Positions 36,118 through 47,437 of a stretch of DNA of 64,000 bases are shown piece after piece (position 1 is the first letter of the stretch; every line of letters begins with the position of its first letter). The DNA is from Inia geoffrensis (taxonomy: Eukaryota > Chordata > Mammalia > Artiodactyla > Iniidae). Under the pieces are notes generated by a model that saw only the letters and a program-made list of their open reading frames with translations, was not told where the DNA came from and searched no databases. Location: positions 147,078,237 to 147,142,236 of the forward strand of contig CM070899.1 of assembly GCA_036417435.1 (NCBI GenBank). Direction: 5' to 3'. The translations under genes were made by a program, and so were the position numbers.

Positions 36118-36130
36118 GATGGGCATCCGA

Positions 36131-37115
36131 ACCCGTAGTTAAGCCAGCAAGAGGAGAAAGGGGTGGGCGCTGGGCTTCCCCGGCACCGCGAGTGGGGTGG
36201 GGGGGGCAGGGAGAGAAAAAGGACTTTGACCAGATTCTTAAAGGGGCAGGCCCCTGCCCGCCCCCGGCCGAAGTTTGCGAACAAAACCCGACTGTGTTCC
36301 AGAGCTTTCCGAAGGAGGGAGCTCTGTAGATTGCAAATGCGTCTTCTGTACCTGGTCTGCGGAGACACACCTTTAGTTGTGAAAGTGTTAAGGAAACCGT
36401 TTCTTTTTATTTTGAGCTCGTTTCAATGTTTGGGATTTTCTTCAGCCACTGAACCCCATCTGTGCTTGGAATATGTATTTAGCTCTCCCACCAGTGTCAT
36501 TTCTCACTAAGTTCCTTTGTAAGCCGACCTTCAAATATTCATTCATTCATTCATCCATTCATTAATTCACTCCACAAACATTTGCTGGATGCCTGAGCGA
36601 TGGGCTAGGCTCAGAGTGGGGAAATTTATCTATAATTTCTCCTTCTTGCTTTCTGGGTTTGCATCTCATTCCACCACTTCAGGTTGCTGTATATCCAACT
36701 TCATCTGTAACGTGGCAGGTAAAAAGTCCTCCGGATTATCTAAGGGATTAAAGGAGACAAACTCCTATGACAAAGGAGTGCAACAAATGTCCTTTCTTTC
36801 CTCCCTCCCGCTGAAAATGGATAATTCAGGTAGGATACAAAAAGGATACAAAAAGCCCTGGTAAAGTACAGAAAATGATAAGTGTTGTAAGAGCCAAGCG
36901 TGGGGTGGGGAGAATTCCCAGGAAGCACAGTTCACACTGATGGGGGGTGCAAGGAAGTTTATTGGGGAGGTGATGCGACTGCACAAAAGATTTGGATGAG
37001 GTGTAGGATTTTGACTGGTGGAAACTGGGAAGGAGAGCCCATGGGTAGGAAGCTGTTTAGATTGGACAGAAGAGATTCCAGGCTTAAAAGTCTGTAAGAT
37101 GACAGGGAAGACACT
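36131..37115. other. Island shore and flank, with an ATTC simple repeat
   Basis: A short (ATTC)n run at about 36538-36570 continues into 'ctccacaaacatttgctgga', which looks like the reversed L2 tail. No exon was recognised. Confidence 0.45.
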
Positions 37116-37119
37116 AGGC

Positions 37120-37340
37120 ATTTGGGGGAGAAACAGCATGGTGCAGAGGAAAGGGTTTGAATCCCAGCTCTACCCTCAAGAGCTGTTTAGGACTGGAGGC
37201 AGAGTGCTCAGGCTCTCTGGGTGTTGGATTCTTACTGGTGAAAGGAAGATTCTAGAACCTATTTTGCAGGGTTATTGTAAAGATTAGATAAGAGCACGCA
37301 TGTAATGGGCCTGGTACCTAATAAGTACTCAATATAGATT
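37120..37340 (+). repeat. MIR SINE
   Basis: MIR phrases: 'agcatggtgcagaggaaagg', 'tttgaatcccagctctaccc', 'gcagggttattgtaaagatt', 'ctggtacctaataagtactc'. Confidence 0.75.
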
Positions 37341-39185
37341 TGTATCTCCATTTGGCCTAGATCTGGAGATGGGTAAGACACGAAGGTTCTGTTAGTCAAG
37401 AGCAGTCTTGGCCAGAGGTAAGAAGCTAGCCAAGTGTGCTACTAAGGTGCCTTCCAAGGGCACCTTCCAATATCAAAATAATTGGTCCATTAAAGAAATG
37501 ACATAGATCACATTTGTAATTTTAGCCTCCTGCCAATTTTCTAGAGCTTGAGTATCTATATAATTGTTAGTTGGATGAAGCTCCACATACCAAATTGATT
37601 CTTAGCAAGTTTATAACCATTACTTATTATTCCACTGAGACTCTCTGTGAAGTGATAAGTGCCAACCATCTAGAATCTGGTCCACATTATCATTTTTTCC
37701 CCTCCTCAACTCCAAGCTTAAATTAGGTACTGGAATAAATTAAAATTAAATGTAGGCAAGGGAACAAAATCAGACCAAGAACACTTGTTGAGTCATTGAA
37801 TTTAGATACGATTTGAAAGGAATGGAGAGGACGGAGCTTGCGTTGCCATCTGTCTCAGTTCTCGCTGTAGACCCTGGAGCACAACCACCATCATAGCCCC
37901 TACCAGCCAATGCTGTAATGACCCATGTACCTGTTAGCCCTCCCCACCACACAGGGAGTCCTGGGAGGGCACAGACCACGACAAGCTGTGTAGGCAACTT
38001 GGTTCCTCACACAAGTTGTGCACACAGTTTTGAAAACCTATGAATAAATCTCAGCTCAGTTAGAATCAGATTTTGCAACATTATGACAGAGAACCTAAAA
38101 TAACTGTGAATTTTAAAAAAGACAGAAGTTTGTTTCTTGCTCATGAAAAATAAATCTACAGTTAAGTAATCTATGACTAGTTGGCACCTCCACAGTTTTA
38201 AAGAGCATGGGCTCCTGTACTTCCATCCTGCCATCCTTAATGCTTGGTTTCCTTTTGCTGATGCCTCATGATTCAAGATGGCTGCTGGAGCTCCTGCTAT
38301 AACATCTATCTTTCATACAGCAGGAAGGAATAAGAGTAGAAGAGCAGATGTGTGCCTCCCAACCGTGTGAGCTCCATTGAAGCAAGCTGCAAAAGTCCCA
38401 CATGATGCTTCCACTTATATCTTATGTAGACGTTTATATGAATACATTGCCTCTCCAAACAGACTCAGGTTGCTTTTCTCAAGAAAGAGGGAAGAAATTC
38501 CTGGTGTCAACGAACAGTCTTGGCCCACACCTTTTTTTTCCCCTCCTGGCATTGCCATCTGTCCAGTATTTCGGTAGTTCAGAATCTAAGGTCTTAGAAA
38601 TTCTGAGATGATGTTCAGAATTCAATACATATTTGTTAATAGATGAGTGAATTCTTGGTTCTTTTACCTCTCTGGATGTTCCTTTCCAGTCTCCTCTGTT
38701 GATTTCTCCTCACTTCCCAGATTTCCAAATATTGGAGTGCCTGGGAAGTGAGTGCAGATAAAAAAAACCTCTTCCCTCTGTACACTCAGATCTAGGTGAT
38801 TTCATCCAGGCTCATGCCTTATGTTCAGATAAACATAAGACAACTCCCATATCTGTACTCCCACCAAACTTCTCCAGGAACTTCAGGCCCACAGGTGCAT
38901 CTGCTTACCCGACACCTCGGCTTGGATGTCTAGGGACACCTCCTCACCTTAGCATGCCTCCATTGAGCTCCCGCTGCACTACTTTGCAAAAGACATCCTG
39001 CTCCTTCAGTGGGCTTCCCTATCTCAGGAAAGGACAACTCAATCTTTTGCTCAAATAAAAACTCTTTGGCACCATTCCGTTTTACCCTACCTGCAATCCA
39101 TGTCCAGTCCGAGCACTTCGTACAACTGTATCTTCCACCACCAAGCTGGTCCAAACCACCATCATCTCTCCTCCCCTGGGCCATC
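37341..39185. other. Non-coding DNA, no gene recognised
   Basis: About 38085-38330 resembles an old interspersed repeat ('gaagtttgtttcttgctcat', 'atgattcaagatggctgctg') that I cannot name. Nothing else is recognised. Confidence 0.4.
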
Positions 39186-39189
39186 TCAG

Positions 39190-39930
39190 AAGCCTCCTGA
39201 AGCATTTCTCATCTCTGCTGCCTAGAGTCCAGTCTCAAAAGCAGCCAGAGGGGACTTTTTATAATATAATCTGACTGTGTCCATTGTCCCTACAAAATCC
39301 TCCAATGGCTCCCGTCTCACTCAGAATGAAAGCCAAACACTTCACATTCAACAGGCTTGACCCCACCTGGCCTGGACCACCCCTCACACTTCATCTTCCA
39401 CCGCCCTGCCCCTCACTCACTCTGCTCCAGGCCCACTGACCCCCTTTTTTTCTTTATAAATTTATTTATTTTCTTTATTTACGTTTGGCTGTGTTGGGTC
39501 TTTGTTGCTGCATGCTGGCTTCCCTGGTGGCACAGTGGTTAAGAATCCGCCTGCCAATGCAGGAGACACAGGTTCGAGCCCTGGCCCAGGAAGATCCCAC
39601 ATACCACAGAGCAACTAAGCCCGTGCGCCACAACTACTGAGCCTGCACACCTAGAGCCCGTGCTCCACAACAGGAGAAGCCCCCTTCAAACAAGCCAAGC
39701 CCACTCCCACTGTGGGGGCCTTTGCTGACTCTAGCCAGGAAGCTCTTCCCCGGATGTCCACGTGGTTCTCTCCTGGCATCCTCAAGTTTCTGCTCAGATG
39801 GTACCTTCCATAAGGCCTCGCTGACCACCTGCTTCAAAGTAACCACATTCCCCAAGCTGGCAACTCCTAGCCCTCTCTATCTCCAAAGCACTTCCTTCCA
39901 CCTGAAGTTACGTACATATTATATACAGAG
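39190..39930 (+). repeat. L2 LINE fragment split by a SINE
   Basis: The L2 text 'aaaatcctccaatggctccc', 'cttgaccccacctggcctgg' and 'tcactctgctccaggcccac' breaks at about 39440 and resumes at about 39680 with 'aagccaagcccactcccact', 'gggcctttgctgactctagc' and 'ctgctcagatggtaccttcc'. The SINE at 39448-39679 lies between. Confidence 0.8.
39448..39679 (-). mobile_element. CHR-type SINE with inverted 5' half (twin-primed)
   Basis: The left part (39448-39514) is the SINE 3' tail in minus orientation, from the T-rich tail to 'ggtctttgttgctgcatg'. It is joined directly to a plus-oriented SINE head that starts at its first base ('ggcttccctggtggcacagt', 39517) and ends mid-body near 39679. About 80 bp of middle are missing. 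Flanking CCCCCTT at about 39440-39446 and 39680-39686 may be the duplication. This is the structure expected of one minus-strand insertion made by twin priming. Confidence 0.75.
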
Positions 39931-40329
39931 TGAGAGAGAGCTTGACAGAGAAGCAGCCTTGACATCTGGGAGCTGGCCCTGCCTGCACAGCTAGGCTTTG
40001 CTGTTCTCCCGTTGAAGGGAAACAATTTAGTAGGATGTCACCATCAGACAAGTTTCCTCTGTGACCACGATGTGTCAAGACAAAAACAAGATCACTCCGT
40101 AATCACATCTGAACTCAGCAAAACATGAGCATTGTCCAAACCACAAAATACCCAAATCTGTGTCTCCTGGGTAATAGGAGTGACTGCTGTTTCTTCATTA
40201 ATTACAGCTTTGACCTCCATCTGGTCTCCCTCCTTTTAGATGAGATTTACTAAGATACACTATCATAGACTCATCACTGCTTTCTGGGAGCACCCAATCC
40301 AGGTCTAAAGCCCCACTTTCTTAGGCCCT

Positions 40330-40510
40330 GTCCCACACCACCCAGCCAAAGCCCAAATCCTGTTCTACGTTCTTCCTAACACCCTTGTGCTGAGGTGTCC
40401 TCGGTTCCCCTATGGCGTGTGGGCTCCTTTGTTGCAACAAGTAATAAACCCAACTTGTTCATCTATAGGTATTCCTGGTTGACAGTACAAATACACAAAT
40501 ACTGGCAGTA

Positions 40511-40552
<42 letters not shown>

Positions 40553-40715
40553 ACACTTTATTTGGTGTGGGAGGATCTGATTGGCTGCCTGCTCTCCCAG
40601 GATGTAAGTTCCACGAGAACAAGGGTTTGTATTCACTGCTCCATTTCCAGACGTAGAACAGTGCCTGGCCCATAGAAGGCTCTCCATACATATGTAGTCA
40701 ATGAATTCAGAATGA
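40330..40715 (+). repeat. L2 3'-end fragment around a (CA)n run
   Basis: The end phrases 'gatgtaagttccacgagaac', 'agaacagtgcctggcccata' and 'ggctctccatacatatgtag' match the L2 3' end. The (CA)n tract lies within. Confidence 0.6.
40514..40552. repeat. (CA)n microsatellite
   Basis: About 18-19 uninterrupted CA units. Confidence 0.97.
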
Positions 40716-42214
40716 ATTGCAGGTAGTTTTAGGGGCAGTATTAGCCACCATTAAGTCAGTAGTTTCTGATCTCAGTGTTGGATAAATTCAATCAAATCTT
40801 CCATTTTTGGTCAAGCTCCCCCAAAATGGCGGGTCAGGTGGGGCCCGCCCAGGGCAAGGCTGTGGCAGGAGATGGCTTTGTCAGCTTTGGTTCCCAAGGG
40901 AGAGGCTGGGAGGCGACGACTGCCCTTCTGAGGGAGCAGCTGGGATAAAGGTCACTGGTGAGTCATCACTTCAGCTATGGGCGCACAAAGGAGCAGGGCA
41001 GGGCTGTGGCAGGCAGGGACAGAAACAGTGGGCGGCGGACGGTGGGCACTGCATGAGGAAGAGGCTTTCCGGATTTGCTGTTCCTTCTACCCCAAGATGC
41101 TGCAGCCACTTGCCAAGTTCCATTGGGCAGTACCCATGAAGCCCCTTCCCCAAAGGCACTCTCCCCGCACTGCCAGAAACGCCACCATTAGCTCTTTACT
41201 CGATACAGGGGGACACTCATGCTTCCGTACCAAGCAGTGCATCCTGGCGGTGTGGGAAGGGCAAAGAGGCTCTGGTCGGGCACGTGCAGAACCATCAGGG
41301 GGGACGTTCAGACATCCAGGGCCCAGCAGTGGTGGAGCTGGACCAAGAGGGGTGGGAATGAGCTGCAGGAAGGAAGCTAAGAGAACATCACAGAACAAAT
41401 GCCTCCTTTGAGAAATGTTGCCCGGGGCCTGCCCTACTCCCTTCCTTCCCACAATCCAGACGCAAAACACAGTATGGAGCAATGGTTCATAAACAACTGT
41501 TGAAGATGCAAAACAGTGTGGAGAGTGTGCTACCTTTGGGGCCCGAATTGGGAGAAATCAGAAAGGACACTTGTCCATGCGTGGATGTAAATGAAGATGC
41601 CCTGGGAGGACATGGGGAAAATGAGCCCAGTGGTCCCCTGTGGGTGAGGACGGAGGTGGGGATGATGCAGGGCAGAGATGGAGAGAATGCTGGATAGTTA
41701 GAGTTTGATTTCTGAGCCGTGGGAATCTATTGCGTACCCCCCAAAAAGAAAAAAAATCATTTAAAAACCAGTCAGACCCCATGGGGTGAACAGGAATCCA
41801 CACCTGTCTCTCACTGTCTCCGGACCAACTTCCACAATGCAAGTGGCATAGGAAAAGCTAGCACCCTTCATCACTAGGCTGTACCACCAGCCCAGCATCT
41901 GGAGCAGCTGAAGGAAGAGCTGCTTCACACTGGAGCAGGTGCTGCAGCAGCTGCAGGCTGGGCTGCTGCCCCGCATCGGCATGAAAGCCGGCAGATCGGT
42001 GACTTCACGTTTGAGTTGCGACAGTCCCAGAGCCCTGAACCAAACTTCCTAGCGTTAAAAAAAAAAAGGCAGCTGCTTTACTTCTGTTTTCCAAATCTTA
42101 TGCAAAATGTCTCTATGGCTCACCCTAACAAGAATTAAGCAAGGAAGAAAATTCTGGAAAATAGAGACCTAAGTAGACACAGTTCAAATCCACCACAAGG
42201 TTTTAGCATCTCCT
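40716..42214. other. Unassigned DNA with moderate ORFs and an A-run
   Basis: This stretch shows no obvious repeat family. Frames up to 144 codons occur on the plus strand. Around 41890-42045 the sequence reads like degraded coding text with leucine/glutamine codons ('gagcagctgaaggaagagct', 'gtgctgcagcagctgcaggc') in shifting frames, just upstream of an 11-A run (42058-42068). That fits a decayed processed pseudogene, but I could not identify a parent, so I make no functional claim. Confidence 0.35.
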
Positions 42215-42480
42215 CAAAAAGCTCTTCTCCACCATCTAATCCCTGGTTAAGCTCCCTGTATCATCCTTATTCCTACATCATCTCCCCCAGTCCTCTGTTT
42301 GTTTGTTCCACTACATTTATTAAAACTTTTAATTATTGTTCTGCATGTTCATTGGCTTAATGGTTTATCATGTGTTTCCATACTACTTGTCTATCAGCTC
42401 CCTAATAGCAAGGACTGTGTGTTATTCACTTCTGAATTCTCAGGATCTAATGATGATGATGATAAACATAATAAAGGCAG
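42215..42480 (+). repeat. L2 LINE 3'-end fragment
   Basis: Phrases 'tttgtttgttccactacatt', 'tcagctccctaatagcaagg' and 'actgtgtgttattcacttct' match the L2 3' end. Confidence 0.6.
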
Positions 42481-42523
42481 TTTACTTATATAGCTCAAAA
42501 ACAAACAAAAAAAACAGTAAGAG

Positions 42524-42866
42524 GGGACTTCCTTGGTGGTGCAGTGGTTAAGAATCCGCCTGCCAATGCAGGGGCCACGGGTTCCATCCCTGGTCCAGGA
42601 AGACCCCACATGCTGTGGAGCAACGAAGCCCATGCGCCACAACTACTGAGGCCTGTGCGCACTAGGACCTGCATGCCGCAACTACTGAGCCCACATGCTG
42701 CAACTACTGAAGCCCATGCACCTAGAGCCCATACTCTGCCACGAGAGAAGCCACCACAGTGAGAACCCCGTGCACCACAACAGAGAGTAGCCCCTACTTG
42801 CCACAACTATAGAAAGCCAGAGTGCAGCAACGAAGAACCAGCACAGCCAAAAAACAAAAACAAAAC
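42524..42866 (+). mobile_element. CHR-type SINE, long form
   Basis: The head 'ggacttccttggtggtgcag' is followed by three 'caactactga' body units, 'agagaagccaccacagtgag' and an A-rich tail. An approximate duplication flanks it: AAAACAGTAAGAGG on the left and AAACCAGTCAGAAG on the right. It is diverged, so not recent. Confidence 0.93.
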
Positions 42867-43082
42867 CAGTCAGAAGCTTCAAAATGAAATAAAAGCCCTG
42901 TATTTCTATGTACAGATTAGGATGGGAGAAGAGGGAGGATAATAAAGATTTGTACTCCAGGTATATAGTCTGGAATTTTAGAAAAATATATTCAGGTTTT
43001 CTTTGTATAATAAAAAATCATGTTTAACAGAAAGGGAGGAAGAAAAGAAGGGAGGGAGGGACAGAGGGAAGAAAAAAGGGCA

Positions 43083-43200
43083 TTTGGAGACAGCACAACC
43101 ACCTGGGTTTGTATCCTGGCTCTGCCACTTACTGTGTGATCGTGAGCGGGATATTTTGCTTCATCTGAGCCTCAGTTTCTTTATCAGTAAAGTGGGGATA
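43083..43200 (+). repeat. MIR SINE, 5' part
   Basis: MIR text from 'gggtttgtatcctggctctg' and 'ccacttactgtgtgatcgtg' to 'tgagcctcagtttctttatc' and 'agtaaagtggggatac'. It is cut by the triplet array and resumes at 43758. Confidence 0.85.
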
Positions 43201-43757
43201 CTGCTACTGCTACTGCTGGTACTGCTACTGCTACTACTACTGCTACTACTACTGCTGCTACTGCTACTACTGGTACTGCTATTACTACTGCTACTACTAC
43301 TGCTGCTGCTACTATTACTACTGCTACTGCTACTACTGGTACTACTACTGCTGCTGCTACTACTGCTACTATTACTACTGGTACTGCTACTACTGCTGCT
43401 ACTATTACTACTCCTGCTACTACTACTGCTGCTGCTACTACTGCTACTATTACTACTGGTACTACTACTACTGCTGCTACTATTACTACTACTGCTACTA
43501 CTGCTGCTACTACTGGTACTGCTACTACTGGTACTGCTACTGTTGCTGCTACTACTACTACTGCTGCTACTACTGTTGCTGCTACTACTACTGCTGCTGC
43601 TGCTGCTACTACTGGTACTGCTACTACTGGTACTGCTACTACTGCTGCTACTACTACTGCTGCTACTACCATTGCTACTACTACTGCTACTATTGCTGCT
43701 ACTATTACTACTGCTGCTACTACTACTGCTACTACTGCTGCTGCTGCTGCTACTACT
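43201..43757. repeat. CTG/CTA triplet array (about 186 units)
   Basis: Nearly every triplet is CTG or CTA, with rare CTC, GTA, TTA or TTG, and the 3-base phase is kept from end to end without a visible indel. One plus-strand frame therefore reads as leucine with some valine, and one minus-strand frame as serine/asparagine; these long frames are not genes. The array lies within a MIR at the site where MIR consensus has short ATAATA/TAC runs, so it probably grew from that seed by slippage. Confidence 0.97.
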
Positions 43758-43870
43758 AGTTCCTACTACATAGGGTTCTTGAAAAGGTGAAATTAAGGGA
43801 AAAAAATCTGTGAGGAGCACTTAGCCCAGAGCCTTGGACCTAATAAACCCTAAAATATTAGCAGCTGCAA
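43758..43870 (+). repeat. MIR SINE, 3' part
   Basis: MIR text continues after the array: 'ctactacatagggttcttga', 'gaaaaggtgaaattaaggg', 'gagcacttagcccagagcct', 'tggacctaataaac', 'attagcagctg'. Confidence 0.8.
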
Positions 43871-44695
43871 GTACGACCAGGTGTTTGTCAAGTGCCAAGG
43901 AATGTCCCTGGGTTACTTACCCTAAGCGTTCGATTAATTGTAATTATTATTTGGGAATTCCATAACTTTACAGGCGGTCTCTGGTGACTCTCCAGCTAGA
44001 GGGGAAGGAGCCCTGTACCTCTCGCTTGCCACCCCTGAAAATCTGTCCCAATTAGGGGTCTGATCCCTTCGGGTTTGGGTGGCAGGGGCCTTCACCCCTC
44101 AGGCCCTCACCCGAGCATCCCTGAAAGCAGTGGGGGCCATGGCCAGGGCAGGACTGGAGGATTCCTGAGCCTGGCTCCTGAACAGCTTCTCCAGGAAAAT
44201 AGACAGTGTGCCCTGTGGGATTTTATTCCATGCTCAGATGAGTCCATGCCTAGCCGAGTGGGAGTGGTCTCTCTAAGTTGTTTAAAGGCTACAGGCTTTG
44301 TTCATTGATGTGCTGATTTTAAAAAATGTTGATTGAATGCCCAGCAGATTCTAGAACAATGCTGGGAGCTGAGTAGATCTGGAGGGAGATGGAGCACAGA
44401 GGTGAATAAATCATAGTCCTTGGGGTGAGGAAAATTCAACACGGGTAGAGAAAGCTTCCCAAGGGATAAATAAAGAGCCGGCATGGAAAAACTGCAGAGA
44501 CAGATTTCAGAAAAGAAGAGGAGCGCCGGGAGGAGTATGACGTTTAGTAGGGAGGACAGGGAGAAGGGAGATGGGTGGTGTGGGGAGAGGAGAGAGAAGA
44601 CCAGAAGGTAGGGAAGAGAGTGACTAACTCTCACTTAGCTGTCCTGCCAACTGTTGGGCTACAGAGCCTACCCAGGCCCACAGAATAATGAAAAC
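43871..44695. other. Non-coding DNA, no gene recognised
   Basis: Mixed composition with a purine-rich stretch at about 44500-44620. No exon or clear repeat is seen. Confidence 0.4.
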
Positions 44696-44699
44696 TCAA

Positions 44700-45050
44700 G
44701 ACAGGAAAAAGCAGGCATGGGAGTGGGTAAACTGTTGATGTGTATTCACACAAAAGGTTACTGCACAGCAGTTAAAAGCAATGAGGTATCTTTATGTGTC
44801 AACATGTATACATTTGGAGAACATGATGTTGAGTGAGGAAAGCAATTTGCAAATAGATTCATAGGGTACAATCACGTTTATGTATATTATAAAATCTTCT
44901 AAAGCAATACTGCAAAGTATATATAGTGTTTGCACATAGTTGTTTATATTATGTAAATATAAAAATACCCTGTATGCATAGACACACACAATATGCTTTG
45001 GGATAACAAAATATTTTGAGAATTTCAATGCCATTGAAGATTTTCTGGGA
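44700..45050 (+). repeat. Old L1-type 3' fragment
   Basis: Phrases 'actgcacagcagttaaaagc', 'aatgaggtatctttatgtgt' and 'gttgagtgaggaaagcaatt' follow the L1 ORF2-end/3'UTR order in a diverged state. Confidence 0.55.
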
Positions 45051-45075
45051 AAATATAGGTTATTAAAACTACCTC

Positions 45076-45275
45076 GGGCTTCCCTGGTGGTGCAGTGGTT
45101 GAGAGTCCACCTGCCGATGCAGGGGACACGGGTTCGTGCCCCGGTCCAGGAAGATCCCACATGCCACGGATCGGCTGGGCCCGTGAGCCATGGCCGCTGA
45201 GCCTGCGCGTCCGGAGCCTGTGCTCTACAACAGGAGAGGCCACAGCAGTGAGAGGCCCGCGTACCGCAAAAATGA
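45076..45275 (+). mobile_element. CHR-type SINE, ~200-bp toothed-whale form
   Basis: The head 'gggcttccctggtggtgcag' is followed by 'ggttcgtgccccggtccagg', the body 'gggcccgtgagccatggccg' and 'agaggccacagcagtgagag', and a short A-rich tail. Flanks AAAACTACCTC and AAGAAACATCTC may be a worn duplication. Confidence 0.93.
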
Positions 45276-45689
45276 ACAAAAAGAAACATCTCTGGTTGAG
45301 GAGGAAAGGAGAGCTTGTACTCACCTACTTGCTTTCCCCTCTTCCCCCCACCCCAATTCCTCACCCTCAAGTACATTTGGGGCTTCCATGGAAACTAAGG
45401 GCCATACAACTCACTGTTTGAAAATCACTACTATTGTAATGCCCTAATTATTGAGAATCATAGCTGTGAAAATTCCAAACAAAACACTAACAAACTGAAT
45501 TAAATTTAAAACAATTATCTGCTATTGACAATGAAGTAGAGTTTTTCTCAGGAGGGTGAAAATGGCATAAAAATAGAAAATATATTAATATGATATGACA
45601 TATCAGTAGACCCAATAAGAATTCCACATGCTAAGTTAAGAGCTACTAAAAAATTTTAGTAAACTTAATTCTTATTGCTGATTTTTTAA

Positions 45690-45930
45690 AATTTTTATTT
45701 ATTTATTTATGTAATTGAGGTATAGTTGATTTACAATATTGTGTTATTTTCAGGTATACAGCAAAGTGATGCAGTATATATACTTTCAGTATATATACTT
45801 TTGTATATGTATATACACATATATTACATATACATATATACATGTATATAGATATGTATACATTTTCAGATTCTTTTATAGGATATTACAAGATATTGAA
45901 CATAGTTCCTGGTGCTATACGATAAATCCT
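45690..45930 (-). mobile_element. L1 3'-end fragment with AT expansion
   Basis: On the plus strand: T/A-rich start, 'aattgaggtatagttgattt', 'ttcaggtatacagcaaagtg', a 90-bp TATA/CATA-rich stretch, then 'aggatattacaagatattga'. Imperfect duplications of about 20 bp flank it (CTTATTGCTGATTTTTTAAA at 45671-45690 and CTTATTTCTGATTTTTAAAA at 45929-45948). Confidence 0.85.
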
Positions 45931-45949
45931 TATTTCTGATTTTTAAAAA

Positions 45950-47426
45950 TTGCTAATAGAAGAAAATTTCCTTAACCCGACAGATGATCAGGTCAGGAAC
46001 TATTTCTGGCTATTAATGACATGAACTTCAGCTTGGGAAGCATCATCTTTTGGAGTGTCTGGTAAGGACTTGTATGGATAGGGCTCCAGGTGGGGGCACC
46101 AATCACAGGGCGAGGATTCACAGCAGTGGTTGCCGGGGAGAGGTAGTTCACTGGAGCGGTACCTGACATTGGCTTGGGCCATGAAGGTAGAAGAGATGTT
46201 GAAAGTGACTGCAAGGTTCAGAGGGTGAATTGATGAGCAATTTCAGACTCAGAAATGGAGCAGAGGAGGAAGAGCAGGTTTGGTGGGTAGGGAAGAAAAT
46301 TCCTGTTTTTGTCCATACTTCCACAACTCCACAGGTGATGTGAAGAGTGGAGAAATACTACTTCCTCAAAGAACACCCATTGCTTTAGACTCAAGGTCTT
46401 CTAATAACCCAGGGAAATTTTTTTAATCATGAGCAAAACTTGGATTAATCACATGTCCTCTAATAAATGCTAGAGTTTGAGAATATGGATTCTAAATTCC
46501 AAGTGGCTGTTAGAGAAATCTCAGATACAAAGTGCGGTCTTGCATCCCTGAAAAACAACTCTACTACATGAGGCTGTGCAATCAGAGCAGTGAGAAAGTT
46601 AGGACAGTAATTACTAGTATCATAATTAGCATTATCATCCTGTGCCCGTGAACTAACAGTAATGAGAGAATATACTGCTTTTGCTGAAAAGCAAACGTCA
46701 AAAGATAGGGAGGAAAAGAGAAAGAAGCACATTTTCTTCAATCATGGAGAAAATTGGGAGCTAAGCATGCTGGGAACATTTTAGGGGTAAAGGGAAGGGT
46801 TCCAGTAGGACAGATGACAATGGGCTAAGGGCACTGAGGAGACCCACTTGTCCCCAAATTTGCCCCTATTAATCCTGGTTCCCAAATCTTCCTAAATCAA
46901 TTGTTAATACTTTTGGCAAGGGTGGCATAATAACATTTGTGAGCCTTAGAAAAATCAAGTTTCTATGGGGCACAAGAAATGACAGAGAAAATTTCCCTTA
47001 CTTGGATTTTGTCTAGGCTCCGGTGGCAGATTTAGAGTGGGATTGGATTAGCGGAGGAAACAGGAGTAGGAGTTGGGGATGGAAGTGGCTCTGGGGAATC
47101 GTGACTCATTCTCTGATATTGGAAAAGGAGAGGATAAAAGAATGACAGAAGAGATCCTCAAAGAACCTAAAAAATCTACTTTCAAAGTAGTTTATTTTCT
47201 GTGATCTCATTTAATCTTCAACTTGTGAAGTTCCCTGCAAGTCCACCTTGGAAATCCTGGAGGGCCATAGCATAAGACTTCAGAAGGCCACTGGGCACTC
47301 CTAATTTTAGAGACAACACCTCCCCGCAAAGCACATTAAAATCTATCCACGAGCCAAACAAAATGTAATTCATATAAAGCCCAGAAAGGGCTGAGGGGAG
47401 TTGAAATTGATGCCTAGGTTCCATCT
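45950..47426. other. Non-coding DNA, no gene recognised
   Basis: No repeat family, exon or RNA gene was recognised in this stretch. Confidence 0.4.
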
Positions 47427-47437
47427 TACAGACATTT

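Larger units (their letters stand above)
35200..36130. promoter_or_regulatory. CpG island
   Basis: CpG dinucleotides are frequent and G+C is high, in sharp contrast to the rest of the window, where CpG is depleted. The core is about 35700-36120. Such unmethylated islands mark gene promoters in mammals. Its right side holds a CCAAT box and GC boxes, and a minus-strand splice donor lies at 35893-35900. The 373-codon plus-strand frame covering 34902-36023 is a product of the GC-rich composition. Confidence 0.85.

Noticed and set aside
35853..36368. 171-codon minus-strand frame over the promoter
   Set aside because: Its start lies upstream of the CCAAT/GC boxes and it reads through the splice donor at 35900; it is best seen as chance.
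43003..43773. 256-codon poly-leucine frame and the 219-codon minus-strand poly-serine frame
   Set aside because: Both are products of the in-phase CTG/CTA microsatellite inside a MIR.
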